Assembly: GCA_964505265.1 (NCBI GenBank)
Contig: CAZDGN010000010.1
Location: 1-51,690, forward strand
Direction: 5' to 3'
DNA: 51,690 nucleotides
Origin: CAILUF01 sp964505265
GTDB taxonomy: Bacteria > Pseudomonadota > Alphaproteobacteria > Rickettsiales > UBA1997
In this document: positions 9,071 to 19,400 of the stretch, in pieces
Numbering within the stretch: position 1 is the first letter of the stretch
Layout: the number at the start of each line of letters is the position of its first letter
Program-made: the position numbers and the translations under genes
The notes under the pieces: generated by a model
The model's input: the letters and a program-made list of their open reading frames with translations, nothing else
Databases searched by the model: none
What the model was told of the DNA's origin: nothing

Positions 9071-9991
9071 ATGGTAAAAAATACTTCTTCAAATCCAATT
9101 TTAACTATCGCCATAACTACTTATAATAGTGGTCAACTAATAAAAAGTTCTTTGCAAAATATTGATCGAAATTTATTTAAAATTTTGGTAGTTGATAATG
9201 CTAGCTCTGATGATACCATCAAAATTATTGAAGAAAACTTTCCCGATATTGAGATTATTAAAAATTCTAAAAATATTGGATTTGGTCGTGCCAATAATAT
9301 GATTTTAAATAAGGCTACAACCGACTTTGCTTTAGTTTTAAATGTTGATGCAATAATTACTAAAGACGATATTTTAAAAACCATCGAAATTTTGAAGAGT
9401 CATCCTGAAATTGCGTTGGCGGGCAATATTGTTCATAATGCCGATTATGAAAATTCTGAGATAAAAAATGTCCGTCCATGTCCAAAAAATCTTTTGCAAC
9501 TTTCTGCAAACCAACAAAGTTTATTTTATGAAAATAAATTTATAACTGGTGCCGGAATGTTTATGAATATGGCTATAATGCGAAAAATTGGTTTTTTCGA
9601 TGAAGGATTTTTTTTATATTGTGAAGATAATGAAATTTGCAAAAGAGTATTAAAAAAAGGCTTCAAAACTGCTATAATAAAGGATACAAAGTTAATTCAC
9701 TTAGGGGCAAAATCATCGGTTTTAAATTCAGAAACTGCCAAAAAAATTTATTGGCATAAATTTGGCTGGTCAAAATTATATTATACCCAAAAAATTCACG
9801 GAAGATTTTTAGCAATTTTAAAAGCTATAAGAATGATTGTAAAATTATCGATAAAAATTTTACAAAATCGATTAATCGATAAAACCAAAAATCCATTAAT
9901 TTCATTGGTAGAAACTCAAGGTCTAAAGGGTTGCATTGACTATTTAAGAGGCTTGAAAGCATTTGATGAAAATGACAATCCAAGGGGATAG
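9071..9991 (+). CDS. Family 2 glycosyltransferase, rhamnosyltransferase-like
   Basis: A 306-residue GT2 enzyme of the WbbL/rhamnosyltransferase type. It shows the N-terminal IAITTYNSG, VVDNASSDDT and KNIGFGRANN segments. The metal-binding acidic motif appears as NVDA (Asp93), followed by the acceptor-side signature GFFDEGFFLYCEDNE (general base near ED), then IHLGAKSS. Such enzymes extend O-antigen or capsule glycans at the cytoplasmic face of the membrane. The real donor and acceptor are unknown. It begins one base after the suhB-like stop, so the two are likely co-translated. With the 5771-6547 gene it makes two glycan-synthesis genes in 4 kb. Confidence 0.82.
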   Translation: MVKNTSSNPILTIAITTYNSGQLIKSSLQNIDRNLFKILVVDNASSDDTIKIIEENFPDIEIIKNSKNIGFGRANNMILNKATTDFALVLNVDAIITKDDILKTIEILKSHPEIALAGNIVHNADYENSEIKNVRPCPKNLLQLSANQQSLFYENKFITGAGMFMNMAIMRKIGFFDEGFFLYCEDNEICKRVLKKGFKTAIIKDTKLIHLGAKSSVLNSETAKKIYWHKFGWSKLYYTQKIHGRFLAILKAIRMIVKLSIKILQNRLIDKTKNPLISLVETQGLKGCIDYLRGLKAFDENDNPRG

Positions 9992-10023
9992 TTTATTGAA
10001 TTTATTATTAAAAATATTTATTT

Positions 10024-10248
10024 ATGTCAAAATTTTTAAAAAATCCGCGAATTTTATTTCCTTTTTTTATGGCTCTTTTTATGGCATTTATTATGTCGGG
10101 TGCTCTTACTTTTTTGAATTTGGGTTTGATAGATGGCTTTATTCAGAAATGGCTAAAATCTTTTTTATTTGGATTTTCAATTGCCTTTCCAACCGCTTAT
10201 TTTGTTAGTCCAATTGTTCACAAAATTGTTAAAAAAATTTGCCAATAA
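10024..10248 (+). CDS. DUF2798-family small membrane protein
   Basis: A 74-residue protein with two membrane segments, at about 12-33 and 44-64. The pattern FMALFMAFIMSG, then NLGL, then AFPTAYFVSPIVHKIV, matches the DUF2798 family of two-helix inner-membrane proteins of unknown function. It begins 32 bases after the glycosyltransferase and ends 15 bases before regB, on the same strand, so it may be transcribed with the sensor kinase. An overlapping frame at 9963-10208 is a shadow. Confidence 0.72.
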   Translation: MSKFLKNPRILFPFFMALFMAFIMSGALTFLNLGLIDGFIQKWLKSFLFGFSIAFPTAYFVSPIVHKIVKKICQ

Positions 10249-10263
10249 TGCTTAAAAAAATTA

Positions 10264-11541
10264 ATGAACGAGAAGCAAAAAATTAATTTTACAACCAATA
10301 AAAAAAACCTTAAACAGCTTTTATTTCTTAGATTCTTGGCGATAATTGTGGAAATTTTTACCATTTTTTTTGTCGATTTTTTTCTTAAAATTTCTTTACC
10401 TTTTTTCCTGATTTTTGGGATTATTTTTTTACAAATCTTTTGTTTTTCTTTTAGTTTTTATCGATATTTTAAATCATCAATTACTGATTTTAGTTTATTT
10501 TTAGAATTGGTAGTAGATGTTTTAATTTTTTCATTGTTGATATATTTTAGTAATGGCATTTCCAATCCATTTATTTCGTTATTTTTGTTGCAAATAATAA
10601 TAGCAATAATTGTTCTAAAGCCTTTATTTTCTTGGCTTATTACCATTTTAACTTTTTTTAGCTATGTATTTTTAACAAAATTTTCTTATCAGATAAATTT
10701 TTTAAATTTACATAATAATCATCACCATTCCTACGGTCTTCACCTGCAAGGAATGCTTATAAATTATGTTATTTTAGCAATTTTGTTAATGATTTTTATT
10801 GGAAATATTATTAAAAATATTCGCCTTGGACAAAATGAAATTCATAAATTGCAACAGCAATCTTTAAAGTTAAAGCAAATTGAAGAAATGGCTCTATTCA
10901 CCACTAACTCCGCTCATCGACTTGGTTCGCCTCTTACGACAATTGCAATAATTTTGGCCGATTTAAAAATTTCATTAAAATCAAAAGAGCATATTTTGCA
11001 AAACAAAAATATTATCGATGAAATTGTATTGATGGAAAAACAAATTGGTAATTGTAAGGATATTTTGTCGGAAATTTTGAATAGTAGTGGGGCTTTTCGA
11101 TTAGAAGAAATGCCAGTTGAAGACATAAAAATCGCTTCACAAAATTTAATTAAAAAATGGCAAAATGAAAAAAACTTTTATGATTTTGAGGTTAGATATG
11201 ACTTGTCTAATAATGTGAATTTTATTTTTGATGAAGCCCTTGTTTTGGCGATTTACAATGTGTTTGACAATGCTTTTAATGCTAAGAAAAAAAACATAAA
11301 AATTAATTTTTTTAATGAAAAAAATATTTTGAAAATTGAAGTTTATGATGATGGTGTAGGATTTAGTAAGGAAATGTTAAAAAGAATTGGAAATTTTAAG
11401 ATTCCATCGAAAACTGGAAATGGATTTGGTCTATATTTAACGATTTTAACAATTGAAAAAATTGGTGGCAATTTGATAATTGAAAATCTAAAAAATCAGG
11501 GTGCCAAAGTAACAATTTTTATTCCTTTAAATTATGCTTAA
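10264..11541 (+). CDS. regB: RegB/PrrB/ActS-type redox sensor histidine kinase
   Basis: A 425-residue membrane kinase. About six hydrophobic segments occupy residues 17-182. Between them lies NGISNPF at 97-103, corresponding to the RegB quinone-sensing heptad GGxxNPF with its first Gly changed to Asn. The dimerisation box is SAHRLGSPLTTIA with phospho-acceptor His218. Cys264 in IGNCKDIL matches the redox-active cysteine of RegB. The ATPase domain has the N box NVFDNA (Asn336), DDGVGF (363-367) and GNGFGLYL. In photosynthetic and other alphaproteobacteria RegB senses redox state through quinones and phosphorylates RegA. The next gene encodes that partner, overlapping by 8 bases. Confidence 0.87.
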   Translation: MNEKQKINFTTNKKNLKQLLFLRFLAIIVEIFTIFFVDFFLKISLPFFLIFGIIFLQIFCFSFSFYRYFKSSITDFSLFLELVVDVLIFSLLIYFSNGISNPFISLFLLQIIIAIIVLKPLFSWLITILTFFSYVFLTKFSYQINFLNLHNNHHHSYGLHLQGMLINYVILAILLMIFIGNIIKNIRLGQNEIHKLQQQSLKLKQIEEMALFTTNSAHRLGSPLTTIAIILADLKISLKSKEHILQNKNIIDEIVLMEKQIGNCKDILSEILNSSGAFRLEEMPVEDIKIASQNLIKKWQNEKNFYDFEVRYDLSNNVNFIFDEALVLAIYNVFDNAFNAKKKNIKINFFNEKNILKIEVYDDGVGFSKEMLKRIGNFKIPSKTGNGFGLYLTILTIEKIGGNLIIENLKNQGAKVTIFIPLNYA

Positions 11542-12055
11542 AAATTTATTAATTGTTGAAGATGACGAAGATTTGGCGGGGGTTTTGAAGCGCTCACTTG
11601 AAAAACATAATTTTGATATTGAGCTTGCCGATGGTTTTAAAAATATGGAAATTATTTTAAAAAATTTTCATCCTAATTATGCGATTATTGATTTAAAAAT
11701 TGCCGATAAAACTGGCATTGATGTGATTAAATTTTTGCATAATTTTGATACAAATATGAAAATAATTATGCTTACTGGCTATGCCAGTATTACCTCAACT
11801 ATTAGTGCTATTAAATCTGGTGCTTGCTATTATTTGGCAAAACCTGCAAATACCGAAATGATATTGAGGGCTTTTGATTTAAAAAATGATGAAGAAATTG
11901 TGGCGAAGAGTAAAAAAACTAGTCTTAAAAATTTAGAATGGGAGCATATTCATCAAACTCTATTAGAGCATGATTTTAACATCTCCCAAACCGCAAGGTC
12001 ACTAAATATGCACCGCAAAACCTTGAGTAGAAAATTACAAAAAAACCAATATTAG
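11534..12055 (+). CDS. regA: RegA/PrrA/ActR-type response regulator
   Basis: A 173-residue regulator. The receiver domain has the acidic pair Asp10/Asp11, phospho-acceptor Asp53 in AIIDLKI, Thr81 and Lys103 (LAKPA). A short linker leads to a Fis-type helix-turn-helix, ISQTARSLNMHRKTLSRKLQK, at the very C-terminus, as in RegA/ActR. In other alphaproteobacteria it controls respiration, carbon and nitrogen genes. It overlaps regB by 8 bases. Its stop codon overlaps that of the convergent gene on the minus strand (12052-12055), leaving no room for a separate terminator. Confidence 0.9.
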   Translation: MLKNLLIVEDDEDLAGVLKRSLEKHNFDIELADGFKNMEIILKNFHPNYAIIDLKIADKTGIDVIKFLHNFDTNMKIIMLTGYASITSTISAIKSGACYYLAKPANTEMILRAFDLKNDEEIVAKSKKTSLKNLEWEHIHQTLLEHDFNISQTARSLNMHRKTLSRKLQKNQY

Positions 12056-12432
12056 TTTTTTGATCTAAATCTTCTGCGGTCATTTAAACCGTGTTTATGA
12101 TGAGGCTTTTTGTTGAATGATAATTTGCGACTAAAAGACAATAATCCAAAGCTACCTAGAATAACTATGGCATTTATTAGGATAACTTTTATAGCCAAAG
12201 ATTTTTGTCCAGATTCTACTAAATAATAAGCAAAATAAAGTAATGCTAGATTATATAAAAAACCAAAAAACATACCAAAAAAATAAGAAATATTATTGGC
12301 TTTTTGTTGCTTTTCTTGAAGCTGATGGCGATGATCTTGCTCTTTTTGAGTAAGTTCAATTAAGGCTTGTTTGTCGTGATTGCTTTCGCTTCTGTGTTCA
12401 TGGCGATCGCGAGAAGATTTATATTCATTCAT
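12052..12432 (-). CDS. Small membrane protein, DUF2335-like
   Basis: A 126-residue protein. The first 45 residues are charged and His/Gln-rich, including QKEQDHRHQLQEKQQKANN, which suggests a coiled coil. Two hydrophobic segments follow at about 48-71 and 80-99, and the tail is very basic (NDRRRFRSK). The HR-rich helix followed by paired membrane helices resembles DUF2335 inner-membrane proteins; this is a weak match made by eye. The gene overlaps the upstream small gene by 8 bases (ATGAATGA arrangement) and meets regA tail to tail with overlapping stop codons. Function unknown. Confidence 0.6.
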   Translation of the reverse strand: MNEYKSSRDRHEHRSESNHDKQALIELTQKEQDHRHQLQEKQQKANNISYFFGMFFGFLYNLALLYFAYYLVESGQKSLAIKVILINAIVILGSFGLLSFSRKLSFNKKPHHKHGLNDRRRFRSKN

Positions 12433-12607
12433 TGTTATTTTTTAATTTATTGTTGGCAATATTTTTGTCTCTGGTTATGGCAAGAAAATCTTTTTCAAGA
12501 GCAATTTTTGCTTCAGTGAATGAGTGTTTTCTGAGTTTTACAAAGGTTAGCGTTGATGATGAAACAAAGCCAGCAACGAAGCTTTTTAATAGAGAGATAT
12601 TGAACAT
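12425..12607 (-). CDS. Hypothetical 60-residue protein
   Basis: I do not recognise this product. It has a mildly hydrophobic N-terminus (ISLLKSFVAGFVSSSTLTFV), then a charged stretch and an Asn/Lys-rich tail. The main support is context: its stop overlaps the next gene's start by 8 bases, and a promoter-like TTGACA lies about 55 bases upstream. An opposing 72-codon frame on the plus strand (12432-12650) covers the same DNA and cannot be excluded. Confidence 0.42.
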   Translation of the reverse strand: MFNISLLKSFVAGFVSSSTLTFVKLRKHSFTEAKIALEKDFLAITRDKNIANNKLKNNNE

Positions 12608-12639
12608 TTGTTATTATATTGATTTTAAATGTTATATAA

Positions 12640-12668
12640 ATTTATTTTAATAAATTGATAAATGTCAA
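12640..12668 (-). promoter_or_regulatory. Candidate sigma-70 promoter for the small minus-strand operon
   Basis: Read on the minus strand there is a consensus -35 TTGACA (12668-12663), then 17 bases, then ATAAAT (12645-12640), a moderate -10. It points at the start codon at 12607, about 33 bases downstream. The -35 is a perfect match but the -10 is weak, and AT-rich DNA gives many chance -10 matches. Confidence 0.35.
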
Positions 12669-12757
12669 GTGATGATGAAAATTTATTAACAAAATTTAAT
12701 TAACTTTATAATAATTGATGTTTTTATTTTATAAATCAATTTAATTTTTTAATTTTT

Positions 12758-13231
12758 TTAAAGCGGTTTTAAATTTATTTTTTTGGTTTGATTAGCTCGA
12801 TATTTTTGCAATTTCTTAGAAAGATTTTTGTCTTGTAAAGACAAAATTGCAATTGCTAAAAGAGCTGAATTTTTAGCTCCTGCTTCGCCAATTGCTAAAG
12901 TTCCAACTGGAATTCCTGCTGGCATTTGTGCTATTGACAAAAGCGAGTCAATCCCTTTTAGGCTTTTGCTTTGAATTGGCACACCAAGCACTGGAATACA
13001 TACCATTGAGGCAACCATTCCAGGTAAATGGGCGGCTCCGCCAGCGCCAGCAATAATAATTTGATAATTTTGGTCCGCTGTTTTGCAGAATTCATAAAGT
13101 CTTTTGGGGGTTCGATGTGCAGAAATTATTTTGGTTTCAAAACTAACATCAAATTCCTGTAAAATTATTTCAGCATTTTGTAGAGTTTGGTAATCGGATT
13201 GACTACCCATAATTATTGCGATTTTAGTCAT
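12758..13231 (-). CDS. purE: N5-carboxyaminoimidazole ribonucleotide mutase
   Basis: A 157-residue class I PurE. It has the N-terminal phosphate-binding MGSQSD (8-13), the SAHRTP loop with His39, the AGAGGAAHLPG loop and MPAGIPVGT. PurE moves the carboxylate of N5-CAIR to give CAIR in purine synthesis. purK, its usual partner, is not adjacent. The gene stands alone between two small genes and the giant Cys-rich gene, all on the minus strand, with 211 bases to the giant gene's stop. Together with the purL fragment it shows the organism retains at least part of de novo purine synthesis. Confidence 0.95.
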   Translation of the reverse strand: MTKIAIIMGSQSDYQTLQNAEIILQEFDVSFETKIISAHRTPKRLYEFCKTADQNYQIIIAGAGGAAHLPGMVASMVCIPVLGVPIQSKSLKGIDSLLSIAQMPAGIPVGTLAIGEAGAKNSALLAIAILSLQDKNLSKKLQKYRANQTKKINLKPL

Positions 13232-13393
13232 AATTTTTAATTAAGGATTAAATTTTTATAAAATAATTTTCTATAAATTAAATGTCAACCCATTTGAAAA
13301 ATTAAACTTTTTTACTTTTGATAGATTGTTTTTTTAAAAAAAATTAATAATTTGAAAAATTCAAATTAAGTTTCATATTTTTTTGCTAAAAAT

Positions 13394-13410
13394 CTTAAAA
13401 ATATTTTAAG
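13394..13410 (-). terminator. Candidate terminator hairpin after the giant Cys-rich gene
   Basis: CTTAAAA (13394-13400) and TTTTAAG (13404-13410) form a 7-bp AT-rich stem with a 3-base loop, 33 bases past the stop of the 13443-28394 gene. On the minus strand it is followed by ATTTTT. It is the best candidate in this gap, but stems this AT-rich occur often by chance here. Confidence 0.35.
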
Positions 13411-13442
13411 CTAATGGTCATAAGGTTTAGTTTTTTGTGGAT

Positions 13443-16400
13443 TTAAAAATTGCCGATAAAAACTACGGGTTCAGTATATTCTACTGGTGCTGGACAGGTT
13501 TTAGCACTTGTAATATTTTTATTTTGAGCATCATTGTATGATGAAGTTCGTTCCCCTAAATATTTTTCAGCTGGAGCGCTAACTTCATCTGGATCGTTAT
13601 GATTTATTCTTGTCAAATCACTTCCAATATATCCATCAGATCCAGAGCAAGATTTTCTGTTGTTAGTATCGTTAAAATCCCACGTTACAGTAAGATAACC
13701 ATCATTGCAACTTGCTGAAGATAAATATTTACGCCAATATTCCCATTGGTTATTTGAGGCAAGACCAAAAGAGTTTTTAGACCAATTAACATAATATGCA
13801 CATCTGCCATATTGATTGATATCGCAACTTGAATCTTTTTCAATATTAATAGTTTTTCCATTTACTAAATAATTAAGAGAACTTAAAATTAATTTTTCGC
13901 TTGAATAAATAAATGAATTTAAAGGAAACCACCAGCTATCATTATCGGATGAATTTTTCCATCTTGAAATTTTTGATTGACTGCTAGATTCAGCATGATG
14001 TCTAATGCCATGATATTTGCTTATTAGGCATTTTTCAGCAATTCTGCAATCTGTTCCAGCTTTTACATCTGAAGACCAAGTTACATTGTCTCTGCTGATT
14101 GCAACGCATTCGTGCATTGGTAAAATTGGGTTGTCCAAAACTTTCATAAAACTGGTTTGCTTTCTATCTATTAAAACCGCATCTTCATCAAAATATTGTC
14201 TAACATTTTGAAGAACTGAACGGTTTTTGGCATAGTATCCCATAATATCTCGATAATAAGTTACCCCATTAATTTCCACTGTATTAAAAGAAGTTGTTGG
14301 CGATGGCAATGATGAATCTGTGTAATTTAGAAATGCAAGTTGATCAATACATTTGATATGATTATCGTTAATATTGTTAATCAAAATATCACTTGATAAT
14401 ATGCTTGACCTAACCATTCCATTTTCGGTAAAATTAAATCTACAATTATCCCAATCAATATTATAAATTTTGTTAATTCTATTTATTTCGTCATAAAGAT
14501 AGTTCGGTCTTATATATTGACGAGCATAGGTGTGAGTCGATTTACAATCTAAGCTAATACTATGCCCTGGCTTCAATAACGTTTCATTATTATATGGATA
14601 AGTATTGTCGCTATTTTTTATACCTCTTTTTTCGATTCCATCATTTACCGTTAAATTTTCAAATTTGCAATATTTAATACAATCAAATCCACCTGAAGAT
14701 TCTAGATAGGTTAAATCTTCATATCTTTTTAAGTTGGAGCTATATGATTTGCAAATAAATGTAAGTTTGGATTTTAAATTTATATCAGAATTTGTAAATA
14801 TTCCAATACCATCTAATGTGCTTCTTTTGTATCCATCCAAGCATTCTCCAATTGAATAGCTGGATGGATCATCTGCCTTTATATATCTTTCTTTGGTAGT
14901 GTTGTTATTATATATTATATCTGAATGCGAACTGTGATCTAAAAAAACTCTAGTATCGTTAAAATTACCAATATATGAATCAGTGTTTAATCCTCCTCCT
15001 GTTGCACATAAAGGCTTGGGATCTTCCCATATTCCATCAGATCCACATTTTCTCTCAAGAACAAAAACACCGCTACCAATTTGATTTGGAATTTCTTTTT
15101 CAAAGTTTTTTGCCTTAAATTTATCTGAATGTCGTTGAAATACCTTATACCCCTTATGGCTTAACCCAGTTTCTTCGATATTTGCGGTAGACATTTTTAA
15201 GATTTGAGTACTTCCAGCTGGAGCTTCGTCCCAATAAACAATTCCTCCATCAATTAAATTTGAAGTGTAATGTAATGTTGCTCCCGCTCCCAATCTATCA
15301 TCTCCCGTTTTGGTGACTGGATCGTAACCAGGGCACTTATTGGAACATACAGAGTTTGCTGGGCTCCATATAGTTCCAAGCATACCAAATTTAGATACCT
15401 GAGTGGTCATGCAGGTTCTTTTTGGAAGAGAGCGATCGCTCATTTGAAGGGCTGTGGCGCTAACATTGGTTTGCTCACGAATTTCCCAGAAAATATCATC
15501 GGTATTGATGACATTTAATCTTAAAATATAATAAATATTTTCTTTAATGTAGCCCTTTGATATCGGAACAGCTTCATTGTTTACAATTTTTTTAATTTTG
15601 TAGAAACTGCCTAAATCATTTGTGGTTGAGCCTGAAACATAAGTTAATTTTAATTTGGGTTCAAGAGTATTGTTGGTTCTGTGAAATTTAATTTTAAGTG
15701 GAGTGTCTATTGGGTCAATATTAGTTGATATTTTAGCAATGAATTCATCATCCCAATATTCATTTTTTATCCAAAAAGTTTCATAATCCAAGAAGCTATA
15801 AACTTTATTATTTTGAAGAATAGCGGGATTAAAGGTCATTGTTAAGGTATTGATTTCTTTAATTGGCTTTGTAAGTCCATTTATTGTAAGTGAGGATTCT
15901 TTAAAGGTGTATCCAGCTAATACCGCCCATTTTATTGATGCTGGAGTTGGGGTGCAGGTTGCTCCAAAATCTAAATCATTGATATCAGGTTGTGAGCAAG
16001 TTTCTCTGCCTTGACAATTAGTCTGGGCCAGCCTTAATGAGTTGGTTGAATGACAAGTATTGTATTTAACACTAAATGAACTTGGAACTGAATTTGGACT
16101 TACAGCATCTCTTGTGCTCGCTTGCGGATTTCCAAGCGAAGAGAAATATATATCGCTTATAACCATACCAAGTGGAGTGCTAAGACTAAAATTGTTAGAT
16201 GAGTCACTTAATCCATAAACTAATCCACCAGTTTTTGTTTGATCCGAATTTTGTATTGGTAAGGTTTGCATTTTAGCAATTAAATAAGAGCCAAGAAAAT
16301 TTGAATATAATTTAGAATCTGCGACTGGACTTAAATTTAAAGTTGGCGAGTTTATTGGCGATGATCCGCCACCATTTCCACCGCCACCTCCACCCGCGAT

Positions 16401-19400
16401 TGCTATAATTCTACCTTCAGAAGTTTCGATAAATGATGCAGAGCCACCGCCACCGCCTCCACCCGTAGTATATGAAGATGACGAATTGCCACCAGTACCA
16501 CCTTTAAAATAAGATGATGATAAAATTTTTCCACTAATACCACCTATATTTTGTCCGCTTTTTACATAGTTAGCAAAAGTAGTTGGATTATTTGATGTTA
16601 AATTACAAGAGCGAACTATACAACTATTACTAATTTCTGTAAATGTTCCCGGATTTGAAGTTCCAGTGCAATTATAGCTAAAAAAGCCAGAATAGCCGAT
16701 TTTACTGCATGGAATTTGAACTGAAGAACCCCAAGATAATGGAATTAAACTATTTATTCCAAAAGTACTTGCTGGTGGATTGCAAGTAATCGGCTCGCAA
16801 GAATTTCTTGCACTATAATTCGCTGAAGATCCGGAGCTATTACAAATATATTGTGGCGGATTGGATAAATCCCTTGAATAAAATCCACTTTTACAAGAAG
16901 TAGTTATGTATGTATCGCCCGACCAATTAACGGTTGTTGAATCAATAACTGAATTTAAAAAATTACTTGCAATACAAGTGCTTTGAATGCAAGGTTTTCC
17001 TGAAAATTCTACAACTCCAGTAGTTGGAGTTGTCGTTATGGTTGGGTCGTATATACATCTTGCCTTTGGTCTTCCGCAATTTGTAGTTACTCCTTCTGGA
17101 CAATTTTCGTAATAGTGGCTTTGTTTGCAATTTAAATCATTAAAATAGCTGTTAAATCTAATTCTAGTTCCATCTTCGAGAGTGTTTTGAACGTTGGTAG
17201 GACAAGTTCCTGATGAGCAGGAAGGGAGTTGACAAGTTATACGATCACAAGCTTGAATTAAAGATATCGAACCATTTTGATCGCAAATAAAAATTGCAGT
17301 TCCCATTAATCCCTGAGTTGGATCGCAAGCAACCACCTGTCTATTACCATTGTTATATCCAAATGTTCCATAACCAGGAATTGTGCAGGTGACCTCAACA
17401 CAGGCATTTCTGATTGAGATTATGGATGGATTTGCACCATCTGGGTCAGTTTCACACTTATATTCTGGATATAAATAAGAGCTAGTTAATAGATCAAAAC
17501 CTGGTTTGTATCCGGTTGTGCATGAATAAGATGTCCATCTGTTTGCGGTATAATCAAGGGTAGGTGTTGAGGCATAAGCTGATTCGGGTGGATTGCAGGT
17601 AATTCTTGTACAATTATGGGTAACTGTTGCATTTGCATTGCCTGCATTGCAAACCCAATTAACCGTTCCATAATATCCTTCATCGCAAGCATATGAACCA
17701 CTAATTTTTTGGTTATTTTTTCCAGCATATCCAATTCCACTAATAACATTACATTGATTTTCTGTGCAACTTGTTGTAACTACAGCGCTACCAGAATCGT
17801 TACAATAGAACTCTAGAGTTCCAGAATATCCTGGGGTGTTGCATGCAACTGAAGATATCCCGCTTTTTCCAGTAATAGTTCCGATAACACCAGGATTTGT
17901 AAAATCTGAACATATATTTTTATAACATTTTGCTGAAGTTGTGGTTGCGGTTAAATTGGAAGTGCAAGAATAATATTTGGTTCCGCTGTAACCATTTGCA
18001 TCGCAATCAAATGAACCGCTGGCAATTAACCCTGTTCTTGGCAGAAAGCCAATGCCATGAGTTCCAGTTTCTGTGTCCGGAGATATATTGCAAATATTTG
18101 CAGTACAAGACTGAACTCGAGTATGAATTCCAAGTGGGTTGCAATAATATTTATAAGTTCCTGAATATCCGAGGTTAGATTCGCAAGTCAATTCGTTTGC
18201 TCCAGTTCCACCCGAGACATTACCAGAAATTCCTGGAACTGCTATAGAATCCGTGCATGCATTTTCAGGGCATGGAGAAGTTACCGTGTATGAAGGTGAT
18301 GATGAGCCGCCAACTGTTACTGTGGTGCAATAATAACTTATATTTCCACTATAACCACTGGCATCGCAGGCTTGGGTATTTTGTCCAGTTTTAGCAATTA
18401 ATGCGGTCGTTACCCCCTCAAGGTTGAATGATGATGGGCAACCAATTTTAATACAAGCTGTTGAAACCGATGCAGTTCCGCTTGAATTGCAATTTACTGT
18501 AATATTTCCAGATATGAACCCACTACTTGTGCAAGCTCTAGTGTTAGTTCCTTCATAAACTGTATAGCCTGTCGCTCCCGTTCCCCAGGTATTAGAATCC
18601 GAAGCTGAAACTGAGCATTCTTTGAAACAAGTTCCAGAATTAGTTTGACCAGTTGTTGAGTAATAATAATTAATTTCGCTTCCAGCGGTGCTTACATTTG
18701 CTGGTTTAGTATGAGAAGCTGTTGAGGCTAATTTGCTGTATCCTGAAGCACACGGACAGCCACTTGAAATTGATGGATTTCCTGAAGAATCGCAGGATAT
18801 TGATAAGGTATTAGCAGGAGTAGGTGTGGCATATCTTATACCTGAGCAGTTAATACTATTGGTGCCTTCATAAACATTAAATTGAGTAGTTCCAACCCCC
18901 CATCCACTTGCATTTCCTGCGGTAATATTGCAAATTCTATAACATGAACCATTTGCTCCCGTTGAATAAGTTATGCTTGCAGTATTTGCTGGAGGGGTAT
19001 GAGTTGAGAAATTGCTTTTTATATAATTAGTGGCACAAGAACAAGGCTCAGATACTGTATTGCTTCCGGCAGAATTACATGAAATAGTGGCGGTATCGGT
19101 AGTTAAATAACCAGTACCTAAACAGCTTTTAGTTGTTGTACCTTCAAGGGTGGTATATGTTGATGAACCAGTTCCATAGCCCGAGGATTGAGATGCACTA
19201 ACCGAACATTGTCTAAAACAGCTTGTTTTTTTATTCCAGCTACTAGATGAAGGTGATGTTGGAACTGTATGATTACTGTCAGCAGAATGAGCATACCCGC
19301 TAGAACAGCTACAAACATTCGCATCTGCAATGCTTGAGGTTCCAGCTGAATCACAATCAATAGTTGTATTACCCAAAGCATAGCCAGCTCCTGTGCAAGC

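Noticed and set aside
12432..12650. 72-codon plus-strand frame opposite the 12425-12607 gene
   Set aside because: The minus-strand frame has an overlap with the next gene and a promoter-like sequence upstream; the plus-strand frame has neither and no recognisable product. The choice is not certain.
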